64,000 bases of DNA. Origin: Aliarcobacter sp017996075 (lineage in GTDB: Bacteria > Campylobacterota > Campylobacteria > Campylobacterales > Arcobacteraceae). Numbering within the stretch: position 1 is the stretch's first letter; the number at the start of each line of letters is the position of its first letter. The notes under the pieces are model-generated. The model worked only from the letters and a program-made list of their open reading frames with translations. It was not told the origin of the DNA and searched no databases. Made by a program: the position numbers and the translations under genes. The stretch is taken from the NCBI RefSeq assembly GCF_051062515.1, contig NZ_JAMXEK010000006.1; one strand, 5' to 3'. Shown piece after piece: positions 45,446-54,705 of this stretch.

Positions 45446-46150
45446 TTATTTACCTCTTTTCTTTGCTGGTCTTCTCTTTGGTTTAGACTCAGTAGTTTCA
45501 GATTTTTCAGTTGGAATTCCTTTTGCAAGAACTTCACCTTTAAATATCCAAACTTTAATCCCAATACAACCATAAGCTGTATGAGCTTCTGCAAAACCAT
45601 AATCAATTCTAGCTCTTAAAGTATGTAAAGGAACTCTTCCTTCTAAATACCACTCAGTTCTTGCCATTTCAGCTCCACCAAGTCTTCCAGAAACAGATAC
45701 TTTAATACCTTTTGCTCCACCTTTAAGTGCATTTTGCATAACTCTTTTCATAGCTCTTCTAAACGCAACTCTTCTTTCTAATTGTTGAGCAACATTTTCA
45801 GCTGAAAGTAGTGCAGAAGTTTGAGGTTTTCTCTCTTCTTTAATATTAACAGCTATCTCTTTTCCTACAAGTTTAGATAAAGAGTCTTTTAGTTTTTCAA
45901 CATCTGCACCTTTTTTACCAATAATAATTCCTGGACGTGCAGCCACAACAGTAACTCTAACTTTTTTTGCAGTTCTTTCAATAACAGTTTGAGCAATTCC
46001 AGCATAATATAACTCTTTTTTAACAAACTTTCTTATTTTGTCATCTTCAGCTACATTTGCAGGCATTGTTTCAAATTTTGGAAACCATCTAGACTCCCAA
46101 TTTCTATTAATACCTAATCTTAAACCTATTGGATTAACTTTTTGACCCAT
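45446..46150 (-). CDS. rpsC: 30S ribosomal protein S3
   Basis: 234 aa. MGQKVNPIGLRLGINRNWESRWFP, the KH domain RPGIIIGKKGADVEKLK and the C-terminal signature GAKGIKVSVSGRLGGAEMARTEWY. The tail is Lys/Arg-rich. Forms the mRNA entry channel. One-base overlap with rplV. Confidence 0.98.
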   Translation of the reverse strand: MGQKVNPIGLRLGINRNWESRWFPKFETMPANVAEDDKIRKFVKKELYYAGIAQTVIERTAKKVRVTVVAARPGIIIGKKGADVEKLKDSLSKLVGKEIAVNIKEERKPQTSALLSAENVAQQLERRVAFRRAMKRVMQNALKGGAKGIKVSVSGRLGGAEMARTEWYLEGRVPLHTLRARIDYGFAEAHTAYGCIGIKVWIFKGEVLAKGIPTEKSETTESKPKRRPAKKRGK

Positions 46151-46482
46151 TACTTGTCTCCTTTTGTAGATGCAGCTACTTCAATCATAATATGTGCAGT
46201 TGGTTTATGCTTTGGTGAAGCTGAACCTCTTGCTCTTGGAGTAAATCTTTTAAGAACTGGTCCTTTATCTACTCTAGCACTTGTAATTACTGCATCAGCT
46301 GAATCCAACCCTGAGTTTGCAACAGCAGAAGCTATTACTTTAGATATAATTCCAGCAGCTTTGTTTGGAGTAAATTGTAAAGATGCAATTGCATACTCTG
46401 CATTCATTCCTTGAACTTCTCTAGCAATTAATCTTGCTTTAATAGGAGAAACTCTAATAAATTTTAATATCGCTCTTGCCAT
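46150..46482 (-). CDS. rplV: 50S ribosomal protein L22
   Basis: 110 aa. FIRVSPIKARLIAREVQGMNAEYAIASL and the beta-hairpin plus signature RFTPRARGSASPKHKPTAHIMI, which lines the exit tunnel. Between rpsS and rpsC. Confidence 0.97.
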   Translation of the reverse strand: MARAILKFIRVSPIKARLIAREVQGMNAEYAIASLQFTPNKAAGIISKVIASAVANSGLDSADAVITSARVDKGPVLKRFTPRARGSASPKHKPTAHIMIEVAASTKGDK

Positions 46483-46484
46483 TA

Positions 46485-46760
46485 TTACGCCTTTCTTTGA
46501 ACAGAACCTTTGTGGCCCTTAAATGTTCTAGTTGGTGCAAACTCACCTAATTTATATCCAACATGGTTCTCTGTAACATTTACAGGAACAAAGTTTCTAC
46601 CATTATGTACATTAAATGTTATTCCAATCATATCTGGAAGAATTGTAGATCTTCTTGACCATGTTTTAATTGGTTTTTTATCTTTTGAACTATTAGCAGC
46701 TACAACTTTTTTTAATAAGTGTGCATCTACGAAAGGTCCTTTTTTTATTGATCTTGCCAT
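46485..46760 (-). CDS. rpsS: 30S ribosomal protein S19
   Basis: 91 aa. MARSIKKGPFVDAHLLKKV, TWSRRSTILPDMIGITFNVHNG and KLGEFAPTRTFKGHKG are diagnostic. Head-domain protein near the A site. Confidence 0.98.
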   Translation of the reverse strand: MARSIKKGPFVDAHLLKKVVAANSSKDKKPIKTWSRRSTILPDMIGITFNVHNGRNFVPVNVTENHVGYKLGEFAPTRTFKGHKGSVQRKA

Positions 46761-46769
46761 CTTAAACCC

Positions 46770-47597
46770 TTACTTCTTTTTTCTTGAAATGATTAGTTTA
46801 TCACTAGCTTTTTTCTTTCTAGTTTTATAACCTTTAGTTGGCATACCCCATGGAGTAACAGGATGTCTTCCAGAATTCGTTTTACCTTCTCCTCCACCGT
46901 GTGGGTGATCAATAGGGTTCATCGCAGATCCTCTTGTTTGAGGTCTAATTCCTAAGTGTCTTGTTCTACCAGCTTTACCAATTACCATATTTATATAATC
47001 CCCGTTTCCAACTACACCAATAGTAGCCATACAAACATTAAGGATTTTTCTCATTTCACCAGATGGTAATCTTAAGATAACATATTTATCTTCTCTTCCC
47101 ATAATTTGTGCATATCCACCAGCACTTCTAGCAATTTGAGCACCTTTTCCTGGTTTTAACTCAATATTATGAACCATTGTTCCAATAGGAATATTTACCA
47201 ATCTCATTGCATTTCCTGGTAAAATATCAAGTCCTGAAGCAGCAGCTTGAACTTTATCTCCTACTTTTAATCCAGCAGGTTGAATAATATATCTTTTGTC
47301 TCCATCAGCATAAGAAATTAAGCTAATTCTACAATTTCTATATGGGTCATACTCAATAGTTGCAACAGTACCAACAACATCAAACTTATCTCTTTTGAAA
47401 TCAATAATTCTGTATAGTTTTTTTGCACCTGCTTCTTTGTGTCTTGAAGTAATTCTTCCGTTATTATTTCTACCAGCATTTGCTTTTACTCTTACAAGTA
47501 AAGATTTAACTGTTGGTTTTGAAGTAATATCAGAACTATCAATAACTGACATAAATCTTCTAGCAGGAGTTATAGGTCTAAATTTTTTAATTGCCAT
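46770..47597 (-). CDS. rplB: 50S ribosomal protein L2
   Basis: 275 aa. Peptidyl-transferase-linked signature MNPIDHPHGGGEGKTNSGRHPVTPWG near the C-terminus, with the conserved His of HPHGGGEG. Largest conserved protein of the subunit core; needed for subunit joining. Confidence 0.98.
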   Translation of the reverse strand: MAIKKFRPITPARRFMSVIDSSDITSKPTVKSLLVRVKANAGRNNNGRITSRHKEAGAKKLYRIIDFKRDKFDVVGTVATIEYDPYRNCRISLISYADGDKRYIIQPAGLKVGDKVQAAASGLDILPGNAMRLVNIPIGTMVHNIELKPGKGAQIARSAGGYAQIMGREDKYVILRLPSGEMRKILNVCMATIGVVGNGDYINMVIGKAGRTRHLGIRPQTRGSAMNPIDHPHGGGEGKTNSGRHPVTPWGMPTKGYKTRKKKASDKLIISRKKK

Positions 47598-47607
47598 TTC
47601 TTACTCC

Positions 47608-47889
47608 TTATGCTGAAAGGTTCGCAATTGCTGCGCCTTCTGGTAATGTTACATAGAATTTTTTGAAGTCAACTCTTTTTCCAAGTTTCCCTTTAAATCT
47701 TTTAACTTTTCCTTCTTGTCTTAAAGAGTTAATTTTTGTTGGAACAACTCCAAAATACTCTTTGAAAACCTCTTTTAAACCCGTTTTAGTCATTCTAGGA
47801 CTAGTTTGAACAACGATTACACCATTTTCTTGAAGCTCGATTGTTTTTTCTGTATATAAAATTGATTTAATATCTGTTATATCTGCCAT
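47608..47889 (-). CDS. rplW: 50S ribosomal protein L23
   Basis: 93 aa. ILYTEKTIELQENGVIVVQTSPRMTKTGLKEVFKEYFGVVPTKINSLRQEGKVKR follows the L23 pattern with a short form of the loop. Exit-tunnel docking site for trigger factor and SRP. Confidence 0.96.
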   Translation of the reverse strand: MADITDIKSILYTEKTIELQENGVIVVQTSPRMTKTGLKEVFKEYFGVVPTKINSLRQEGKVKRFKGKLGKRVDFKKFYVTLPEGAAIANLSA

Positions 47890-47890
47890 C

Positions 47891-48502
47891 TTAAGCCTCT
47901 TTTGTTAATGCTTCTAGTACTGATTTTTCAATTAGTACAGAGTGATATACAGCAATTAAGTATGCATTTACTTCTTGCTTTTCAATCATATAACAGTTTT
48001 TAATATTTCTAAACGCTAAATAAGTTTTTTCATCAATTGTATCAACTACAATTAATGTATCTCTTTTGTTTATTTTACTTAAAACTGCAACCGCATCTTT
48101 AGTTTTACCTGATTCTAATTTAATTGAATCAACAGCAAAAAGTGAACCATTATTAGCTTGTGCATTTAAAGCATATTTAAGTGCTAAAGCTTTTTGCTTT
48201 TTATTTACTTTTTGCTCGTAGTTTCTTTTTGTAGGACCAAAAGTAACTCCACCGCCAACAAATAAAGGTGATCTTTTAGATCCCCATCTTGCAGCTCCAC
48301 TACCTTTTTGTGCTTTAGGTTTTTTACCACCACCACTTACTTGTGCTCTAGTTTTTGCTGCTGCTGTATTAGATCTTAAAGATGATAAATACGATTTTAC
48401 ATATAAGTATAAATTGTGTTTATTTATCTCTTCATAATTAGCAGGTAAAACTACTTCACCACTATTTTCAAATTTTGTATTTAATACTATTGCTTTACTC
48501 AT
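47891..48502 (-). CDS. rplD: 50S ribosomal protein L4
   Basis: 203 aa. The extended loop is visible in TRAQVSGGGKKPKAQKGSGAARWGSKRSPLFVGGGVTFGP. In some bacteria L4 represses the S10 operon; no such leader structure is proven here. Overlaps rplC by 4 bases. Confidence 0.97.
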   Translation of the reverse strand: MSKAIVLNTKFENSGEVVLPANYEEINKHNLYLYVKSYLSSLRSNTAAAKTRAQVSGGGKKPKAQKGSGAARWGSKRSPLFVGGGVTFGPTKRNYEQKVNKKQKALALKYALNAQANNGSLFAVDSIKLESGKTKDAVAVLSKINKRDTLIVVDTIDEKTYLAFRNIKNCYMIEKQEVNAYLIAVYHSVLIEKSVLEALTKEA

Positions 48503-49074
48503 TTAGCAACCTTTACTTTTCCTAATGAACCATTTGGACCAGATACTGAACCTTTAAGAACTAAAACTCCAGCTTCTGCATCAAATGATAAAACTTCATT
48601 TTTTACAGATACATTTGTATTTCCGTATTGCCCTGGCATTTTTTTACCTGGTTGAACTCTTCCTGGGAACTCACAGTTACCAATTGAACCTGTTCTTCTA
48701 CCCATTCTATGTCCGTGAGAACCTCTTCCACCAGCAAAATTCCATCTTTTTACAACACCAGTAAAACCTCTACCTTTTGTTCTAAAAGTTGTTTTAACGA
48801 TTTTTGCTTCACCTAAACCAGCAACATCTAAATCTCCAGCTTCACTATTTGCTACAGTAATTGTTGCAAATCTGTTAAACTCTTTAGATAGGTTATATTT
48901 TTTTTGTTGTCCCTCAATAGCTTTGTTAAATTTTTTACCACTGCTATAAGAAACTAGTGCTACACCATCAGTTACTTGACATACTTTTGTATCAATAACT
49001 TTTAAAAGTGTAACCGCTGTACTAGGAACAGATACTGTTCTACTCATACCGATTTTTTGAACTATAAATTCCAT
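48499..49074 (-). CDS. rplC: 50S ribosomal protein L3
   Basis: 191 aa. FRTKGRGFTGVVKRWNFAGGRGSHGHRMGRRTGSIG, with PGRVQPGKKMPGQYG, is the L3 signature region that reaches the peptidyl-transferase centre. 19 bases after rpsJ. Confidence 0.97.
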   Translation of the reverse strand: MEFIVQKIGMSRTVSVPSTAVTLLKVIDTKVCQVTDGVALVSYSSGKKFNKAIEGQQKKYNLSKEFNRFATITVANSEAGDLDVAGLGEAKIVKTTFRTKGRGFTGVVKRWNFAGGRGSHGHRMGRRTGSIGNCEFPGRVQPGKKMPGQYGNTNVSVKNEVLSFDAEAGVLVLKGSVSGPNGSLGKVKVAK

Positions 49075-49093
49075 CTTGTATTACCCTTTCTAC

Positions 49094-49408
49094 TTATTCT
49101 TGACCCATTGATCTTACTTCAACATCAACCTCTGGAGCTAAGTCTAGTTTCATTAATGAATCAACTGTATCAGCTGTTGCTGAAATAATGTCAATAATTC
49201 TTGAATGAACTCTAATCTCAAATTGCTCTCTTGAATCTTTGTTTACGTGAGGACCTTTGATAACTGTATATCTTCTGATTTTTGTAGGAAGAGGAATAGG
49301 ACCTCTTAAATCAGCACCAGTTCTTTTAACAGCTTCAACTATTGAAGCAACACTTCTGTCTAAAACTCTATGATCATAAGCTTTTAGCTTTAATCTGATT
49401 TTTTCCAT
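49094..49408 (-). CDS. rpsJ: 30S ribosomal protein S10
   Basis: 104 aa from MEKIRLKLKAYDHRVLDRS, with AAAGGA 8 or so bases upstream; the frame is open 12 codons further but that part is not homologous. Signature VDSLMKLDLAPEVDVEVRSMGQE at the end. First gene of the ribosomal operon; also a NusE role in antitermination in other bacteria. Confidence 0.97.
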   Translation of the reverse strand: MEKIRLKLKAYDHRVLDRSVASIVEAVKRTGADLRGPIPLPTKIRRYTVIKGPHVNKDSREQFEIRVHSRIIDIISATADTVDSLMKLDLAPEVDVEVRSMGQE

Positions 49409-49476
49409 ATATTTTTTTCCTTTAAAGAACTCGTTAGACACCAAAAAATGGCTCTAACCACATTAAGTGGACGCGG

Positions 49477-49505
49477 ATTATAACTCAAATAGCGTTAAAT
49501 GTCAA
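49477..49505 (-). promoter_or_regulatory. Consensus sigma70 promoter of the S10-spc operon
   Basis: On the minus strand TTGACA (49500-49505), a 17-base spacer and TATAAT (49477-49482): a perfect match to the sigma70 consensus, rare in this AT-rich genome. The leader that follows contains GTTAGA...TCTAAC, able to form a 6-bp stem with a 14-nt loop, and CCACTTAATGTGG just downstream of the -10. Confidence 0.9.
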
Positions 49506-49543
49506 TAATTATGGGGCTTTTGAAAATAAATTAATAAATTTAT

Positions 49544-49617
49544 TTCCTTTAATAAAGGAATAAAAGTAGGTTTTTGGCATAAAATAAGTTATTATTAAGA
49601 ATAGAAATAATCTTATT
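49544..49617 (-). terminator. Two hairpins between the metalloprotease-like gene and the S10 promoter
   Basis: TTCCTTT/AAAGGAA with a 3-nt loop (49544-49560), and a 12-bp interrupted stem AATAAG..ATTATT/AATAATCTTATT (49583-49617). They lie downstream of the stop at 49644 on the minus strand and before the ribosomal promoter, so read-through prevention is the likely role. T tracts are weak. Confidence 0.4.
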
Positions 49618-49643
49618 ATTTAATACAATTTCCATACTTATTT

Positions 49644-50270
49644 CTAAACTTTAATATTAGAACTCTCATCTGGCGATTGTAAATTGCTATTTTTTTCATA
49701 CTCATTTTTTGCATTTTTTGAGTATTCATTTGAGTTAGTTATTTGTTCTTGCATCTCTTTTGTAAACTCTTGTTGAGCTTTCATCATAATAACTCTAGCC
49801 TTAGAAGCAATAGATAAATCCTGTGGACTAGGATCTGAAGGAGCTAATGCCGTTGCAATAACATCATGCATATTTGATATTGTCTCTTGTGGAGTATCTC
49901 CTGTTTTTATCTCAACAGGAACTTCTCCAGCTGTTGCATACATTAGACCATCAGGACCTTTTGTATAACTATATGTTGCTCCACCACTTGAAGCTGGACC
50001 ACTTTTATGTGCCATTTCATGTGCTTTTATTTTTGAATCTATGGCTTTTAGTTTAAAAACTTCTGCTTCTTCATCGCTTGTTAGTTTTGTAGGATTTTCT
50101 TTTTTCTCTTGATTTTCTTCATATTTAGATTTTGTTGAAGATTCATTTTTTTCAACAGCATTAGTATCTGGTTCAACTTTTTGCTCATTTGATTTAGTCT
50201 CTTTTTGAGCTTTAGCTTTTGAAAAATAATCTATATTTAAAGAATAAAGGTTATTATTTGATATTTCCAT
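49644..50270 (-). CDS. SprA-related/CJM1_0395-type putative metalloprotease
   Basis: 208 aa. A charged low-complexity N-terminal half (Lys/Glu/Asn-rich, about residues 15-65) precedes IKAHEMAHKSGPASSGGATYSYTKGPDGLMYATAGEVPVE, where HEMAH looks like a zinc HExxH site. The tail is again Asn/Glu-rich. Such proteins are known as putative metalloproteases related to SprA; no activity has been established to my knowledge. No signal peptide is visible. Confidence 0.8.
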   Translation of the reverse strand: MEISNNNLYSLNIDYFSKAKAQKETKSNEQKVEPDTNAVEKNESSTKSKYEENQEKKENPTKLTSDEEAEVFKLKAIDSKIKAHEMAHKSGPASSGGATYSYTKGPDGLMYATAGEVPVEIKTGDTPQETISNMHDVIATALAPSDPSPQDLSIASKARVIMMKAQQEFTKEMQEQITNSNEYSKNAKNEYEKNSNLQSPDESSNIKV

Positions 50271-50317
50271 AATAAAAATTATATAAAAAGAAAATAAGAA
50301 ATTACTTAAAATTTATC

Positions 50318-50806
50318 TCAGAAAAAATACTTTTTTGCATTATCTTTTAACTTTTTATAAATCTCTTCAAATGAAGCTGGATAAACTCTTGTTTGAGCTA
50401 TTGTTGTAATAAAATTTGTATCTCCAATCCATCTTGGAACTAAATGATAGTGTACATGCTGCTCTATTCCAGCACCCGCTGCTTTTCCTAAATTCATACC
50501 AATATTTACACCTTCACATGGCATAACTTCTTTTAAAAGCCTCACTGCTTGCTGTACTCTAATACTCATTTTTAACCAAATAGTTTCATCCAAATATTCA
50601 ACATTACAAGTATGGAAATATGGTATAACCATAATATGCCCTGGACTATATGGAAACTTATTCATAACTACATAACAATACTCATCACTAAATATTACTT
50701 GTAGTTTTTCATCTTCTAAGTTCTCACTAATATGACAAAAAACACAACCTTCAAATTTTTTGTCACTTACATAATTATATCGCCAAGGTGCATAAATATG
50801 TTCCAT
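50318..50806 (-). CDS. HIT-family nucleotide hydrolase
   Basis: 162 aa. The histidine triad is QHVHYHLVPRW with the family-typical CVFCHI near residue 21 and FPYSPGHIMVIPYFH. Hydrolyses or phosphorolyses dinucleotide polyphosphates or AMP conjugates. Eight bases after the MurF-like gene. Confidence 0.92.
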   Translation of the reverse strand: MEHIYAPWRYNYVSDKKFEGCVFCHISENLEDEKLQVIFSDEYCYVVMNKFPYSPGHIMVIPYFHTCNVEYLDETIWLKMSIRVQQAVRLLKEVMPCEGVNIGMNLGKAAGAGIEQHVHYHLVPRWIGDTNFITTIAQTRVYPASFEEIYKKLKDNAKKYFF

Positions 50807-50814
50807 TTTTTACC

Positions 50815-52251
50815 CTATATAAAATTTGGTGCATCATTTGCAAACAATATTAAATCACCACTTTTTGTAGTTCTTGCTAAAGTTGTTTCAAGCATTGTCT
50901 TATCTTTTAAAACAAAAACTTTATCTTCATTTATATTTGCTTTTAAAATATTTGCATTTAAAGTTCCAGTTATTATTACAAAATCAAAAACTTTATCTAT
51001 CTCTTTTGCTAAAAGAATATTTGCACTAAGAGTTGATTCTACAAGTCCTGGAGTTATTATTACTTTTCTTCCACTATAGTTTGAAGAGATATTAATGGCT
51101 TCTAGCATTCCTTCAAGATTTCCATTAAAAGAGTCATCTATTATAATTTTACCGTTTGCTTCAATTTTTTGAAGTCTATGTTCTACTTGTGGTAAAGTTG
51201 TTAAAGCTTCATTTATCTCTAAAACACTCATTCCTAAATGAGTTGCTACTAAAACAACTGCTGCTAAATTTATAGCATTGAAACTTCCCAAAATTGGAGC
51301 ATAAAAGTGTTCAACTTTTCCATTTAACTCCATGTCAAACCAAAGTCCATCAAGATTACTTTTTACTATATGAAGATTATTTGGAAACTCCTCTATCTTT
51401 TCACTAGGAACTACATTTGCACTACTATGAACAAATGCTTTTTGTAATCTAGGAGATAGTAAAAGCTCTTTTTTTGTATTTTTAATATTTTCTAAAGTCT
51501 TAAAATACTCAATATGTTGCTCTCCAACACTTCCAACAACAGCAATTTGTGGCTCCAAAAAGTTTGCTATTGTTTTTATATCACCTTTTACTCTTGCCCC
51601 TGCTTCTGCTATATATATTTGTGTATCTTTTGGTAAATCTCTATTTACATCAAGAACAAGACCTACAATAGTATTTACACTTCTTGGTGTTTTATATGTT
51701 TTAAAATGATTTTTTAAAACATGGTGTAAAAAGTTTTTTATAGATGTTTTTCCATAAGATGCTGTAATTGCAATAATTTTTAAATCTTTGTTTTCTAATA
51801 ATCTGTTTTTTGCCCTATTTTTAAAAGCTAAAAACAGTATCTTTTCTATAATATTTGAAAAAATCAATGTCACAATAAGAGTTAAAAACAGAGTTACTTT
51901 TGCACAAAAATCATCGTCTAAACATAATGAAATTTGAGCAAAAAGAGTTATTAGCAAAATAGTCAAAAACCTTTTTACTCTGCTTGTAAGCACTAAACTT
52001 CTATCAAGTTTTCTATTCCATAAAATAAAGCTTACGAAATATAAAACAAAAAAGTATATATCAAAATATGGGCTAGGAATTAGAAAAAACAGAACTATTG
52101 GAGAGATAAAAAATGTTAAATGCCACTGCCATTTGTGGTGTTTAAATATAACTCTGCTTAATTTATAGTTGTACCACTGTAAGTTAGTAATCAAATACCA
52201 ACCCAAACTTAAAACTAAAACAATTTTAGTAACTATACTAAGATATTCCAT
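50815..52251 (-). CDS. murF: Mur ligase family protein (MurF-like) with N-terminal membrane part
   Basis: 478 aa. Four or so hydrophobic helices occupy residues 1-140 (VTKIVLVLSLGWYLI, FFISPIVLFFLIPS, FLTILLITLFAQISL, VTLFLTLIVTLIFSN), then the Mur ligase core: ATP loop ITASYGKTSIKNFL, IAEAGARVKGDI, GSVGEQHIEYF, HRLQKIEANGKIIIDDSFNGN. It would add D-Ala-D-Ala to UDP-MurNAc-tripeptide. The presence of ddl two genes upstream supports this. The membrane extension is not part of E. coli MurF. Confidence 0.8.
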   Translation of the reverse strand: MEYLSIVTKIVLVLSLGWYLITNLQWYNYKLSRVIFKHHKWQWHLTFFISPIVLFFLIPSPYFDIYFFVLYFVSFILWNRKLDRSLVLTSRVKRFLTILLITLFAQISLCLDDDFCAKVTLFLTLIVTLIFSNIIEKILFLAFKNRAKNRLLENKDLKIIAITASYGKTSIKNFLHHVLKNHFKTYKTPRSVNTIVGLVLDVNRDLPKDTQIYIAEAGARVKGDIKTIANFLEPQIAVVGSVGEQHIEYFKTLENIKNTKKELLLSPRLQKAFVHSSANVVPSEKIEEFPNNLHIVKSNLDGLWFDMELNGKVEHFYAPILGSFNAINLAAVVLVATHLGMSVLEINEALTTLPQVEHRLQKIEANGKIIIDDSFNGNLEGMLEAINISSNYSGRKVIITPGLVESTLSANILLAKEIDKVFDFVIITGTLNANILKANINEDKVFVLKDKTMLETTLARTTKSGDLILFANDAPNFI

Positions 52252-52957
52252 TTTCTACTCTTTCACATATATTTTTTGCGTGTTTTAAGAAAAAATAGTG
52301 GTCACCACTATATGAAGTAAAAACTGATTTTTTAATCAAACTTGCTATTTTTTCTCCAGATTTTAAAGATGTAGCGATATCATCTTCTCCCCAAAAAATC
52401 AAAGCACTATTTTTAAAATTTGAAAAATATGAAGAGAAATCTTCATCTACAACATTTTTAAAAGTAGCATACATATTTTCACTCATTTTATCCACATCTT
52501 TACTTCTAAAAACTTTTGTAAAGTTTTTTAAACCTAAACTATTTAAAAGTTTTGCAAAAAATATTTTTATTTTTACCTTTATTGGCTTCTCTTCTAAAAT
52601 TCCAGCACTACTTAATAGAACTAAATTTTTTGGATTTAATAATGTAGCTACTTTGCCACCAAAAGAGTGACCAAAAATAATTTCACAATTTGAATTTATA
52701 GATTTTAAAAACTCTTTTGTAATTTTTGAATAATCACTTGTAGTCAAAACGTAGTTGTTTGGGCTTTTACCAAAACCTGACATATCAAGATAAATATGTC
52801 TATAATCTTTTAAATAAGAAGAGAATGCACTTTTCATAATATCTTTATTTGAACCCCAACCATGTAAAAACAAAATATCTTCTTTTTTTGTAGGATTAAT
52901 TAACTCATAAGATAAATCAAAATTTTTACCATCAACTACGATATTTTTAATAGCCAA
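52238..52957 (-). CDS. Alpha/beta hydrolase
   Basis: 239 aa. LFLHGWGSNKDIMKSAF (oxyanion), IFGHSFGGKVATLL (nucleophile Ser), FWGEDDIATSL (Asp) and SGDHYFFLKH (His). Set between ddl and murF with a 14-base overlap to murF, a conserved place in this group. Substrate unknown; a link to cell-wall synthesis is by position only. Confidence 0.85.
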   Translation of the reverse strand: MAIKNIVVDGKNFDLSYELINPTKKEDILFLHGWGSNKDIMKSAFSSYLKDYRHIYLDMSGFGKSPNNYVLTTSDYSKITKEFLKSINSNCEIIFGHSFGGKVATLLNPKNLVLLSSAGILEEKPIKVKIKIFFAKLLNSLGLKNFTKVFRSKDVDKMSENMYATFKNVVDEDFSSYFSNFKNSALIFWGEDDIATSLKSGEKIASLIKKSVFTSYSGDHYFFLKHAKNICERVENGIS

Positions 52958-52959
52958 AT

Positions 52960-54000
52960 CTATTTTCCTTTTGCAACTTGGATTTTATTTACATACTCAA
53001 AATTTATAGGTATATCTTTTTTTGTTGGAAGATTTGAAGCAACTTTTGTAAATAACTCTTGGAAATCAGAAAACAGATAGTTTGCCATAGAACCTGGAAT
53101 TGAGTTTATTTCATTTAAATAAACTTTATTATCTATTACAAAAAAATCACATCTTATAATTGAACCTTCAAAAAGTGTATTGTATAAATTTTTGAAACTC
53201 TCTTTAATCTCTAAATTTAATTTATCACCTAAATCAACCTCTTTTGCTTTTGAAGTTCTTGAAAAATCTAAATATTTTTTATCAAAATCTAAAAATTCAG
53301 CTTTTTGTGGCTCTTCAATAATTGAAAATATAAACTCACCATTTACTTTTGTTCCAGCTAAATTATACTCTTTAACTCCACTAATAAATGGCTCAATTAT
53401 GATAGCATCATCAAATTCAAAAGCAACATCAAGTGCATAAGATAGCTCTTCTTGATTTTTAACAATAGAAACACCTATAGAACTTCCAAGTTTAACTGGT
53501 TTTAAAATAACTGGAAACATATCAACTTTTACACTATCTTTATTTGTAAAATATTTATAATCCAATACATTTACACCAACACTTTTTGCATAACCTTTTG
53601 TGATGAATTTATTAGAGCTTACAACACAAGCTTCAGTTCTTGGAGCTATAAAAGGAATATTATAAAAATCTAAAACAGATGATAAAATACCATCTTCTCC
53701 ATCTCCTCCATGAGATAGATTTAAAACTACATCAAAATCTATATTTTGCTCTTTTTTAAATAATCCAGAAATTTTATAAAACCCACCTTTTTTTAAATAA
53801 ACTTTATCAAATTTTTTATACTCACCACTGCTAAAAAGTTTTGAATTTATTTTATTTGTTGGAATTTCATAAATATCTCTTTTTGAGTCAACATAAAAAT
53901 ATATTAAATCATCTTGTAAAACATCTTTCATAGCAATAGAACTCACTATTGATATCTCATGCTCAAAACTCAAACCACCAAAAACTATTGCTATTTTCAT
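52960..54000 (-). CDS. ddl: D-alanine--D-alanine ligase
   Basis: 346 aa ATP-grasp enzyme. IVFGGLSFEHEISIVS at the start, HGGDGEDGILSSVLDF, the ATP region VILKPVKLGSSIGVSIV and the metal-binding end VYLNEINSIPGSMANYLF. Makes the D-Ala-D-Ala of peptidoglycan. Two bases before the hydrolase gene. Confidence 0.96.
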   Translation of the reverse strand: MKIAIVFGGLSFEHEISIVSSIAMKDVLQDDLIYFYVDSKRDIYEIPTNKINSKLFSSGEYKKFDKVYLKKGGFYKISGLFKKEQNIDFDVVLNLSHGGDGEDGILSSVLDFYNIPFIAPRTEACVVSSNKFITKGYAKSVGVNVLDYKYFTNKDSVKVDMFPVILKPVKLGSSIGVSIVKNQEELSYALDVAFEFDDAIIIEPFISGVKEYNLAGTKVNGEFIFSIIEEPQKAEFLDFDKKYLDFSRTSKAKEVDLGDKLNLEIKESFKNLYNTLFEGSIIRCDFFVIDNKVYLNEINSIPGSMANYLFSDFQELFTKVASNLPTKKDIPINFEYVNKIQVAKGK

Positions 54001-54016
54001 AATTATTTCCCTTTAT

Positions 54017-54574
54017 CTATTTTTGTAATTTTCTAAGTGCTTCACGAACTAACTCAGCTGTAGTTGTGCTTGTACAAGATTTTAAAATTGTTGTTACAAT
54101 ATCTTTTTTAAATCCTAAACTCTCAAGTGCCAAAGAAGCTTCAATATTTATATTTGTAGATTCATCACTACTTGCTCCATCTACAATAAATCCACTAAGC
54201 TCAACCAAAATTCTACTTGCACCTTTTGGTCCAATTCCAGGAACTCTTTTTAGCATATTTACATCATTTGAAGTAACAATTTGTGCAAATGAGCTAGGAG
54301 TAAAAGTTGAACAAATAGCAAGTGCTACTTTTGGACCAACTCCATTTATTTTTATAACTGTATCAAATAATTTCTTCTCATTACTATCTAAAAAACCATA
54401 TAAGTTGTGTGCATCTTCTCTTATTATTTCTGTTATTTCAAGAGTTATTTCATCTGAAATAATTTTTGAACTACAATTTAAAGATACAAAAACTTCATAT
54501 ATAACACCACCAACATTTAGTTGAAGCGATGTTGGCTCTTTTTTAACAACTTTCCCAATTAATCCTACTATCAA
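54017..54574 (-). CDS. ruvA: Holliday junction DNA helicase subunit RuvA
   Basis: 185 aa. OB domain GLIGKVVKKEPTSLQLNVGGVIYEVFV, two HhH motifs (IKINGVGPKVALAICS and RVPGIGPKGASRILVEL) and a C-terminal RuvB-binding domain ALESLGFKKDIVTTIL. Ends 16 bases before the ddl start. Confidence 0.96.
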   Translation of the reverse strand: MIVGLIGKVVKKEPTSLQLNVGGVIYEVFVSLNCSSKIISDEITLEITEIIREDAHNLYGFLDSNEKKLFDTVIKINGVGPKVALAICSTFTPSSFAQIVTSNDVNMLKRVPGIGPKGASRILVELSGFIVDGASSDESTNINIEASLALESLGFKKDIVTTILKSCTSTTTAELVREALRKLQK

Positions 54575-54670
54575 TATACTCTCACTTTATTTTTTATTAT
54601 ATTTTTACAAAGAGTGCTTAATTTAAACAAACTATGCTCTTATTTAATACTTTTTAAATATTTTAAAGTA

Positions 54671-54676
54671 TATAAT
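54671..54676 (+). promoter_or_regulatory. Candidate -10 of the chemoreceptor gene
   Basis: TATAAT in a T/A-periodic stretch, 29 bases before the ATG. No TTGACA at the expected distance and no clear sigma28 or sigma54 pattern. Confidence 0.4.
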
Positions 54677-54705
54677 AATTCCACTTAAAAAATAAGGGTT
54701 TAAAT

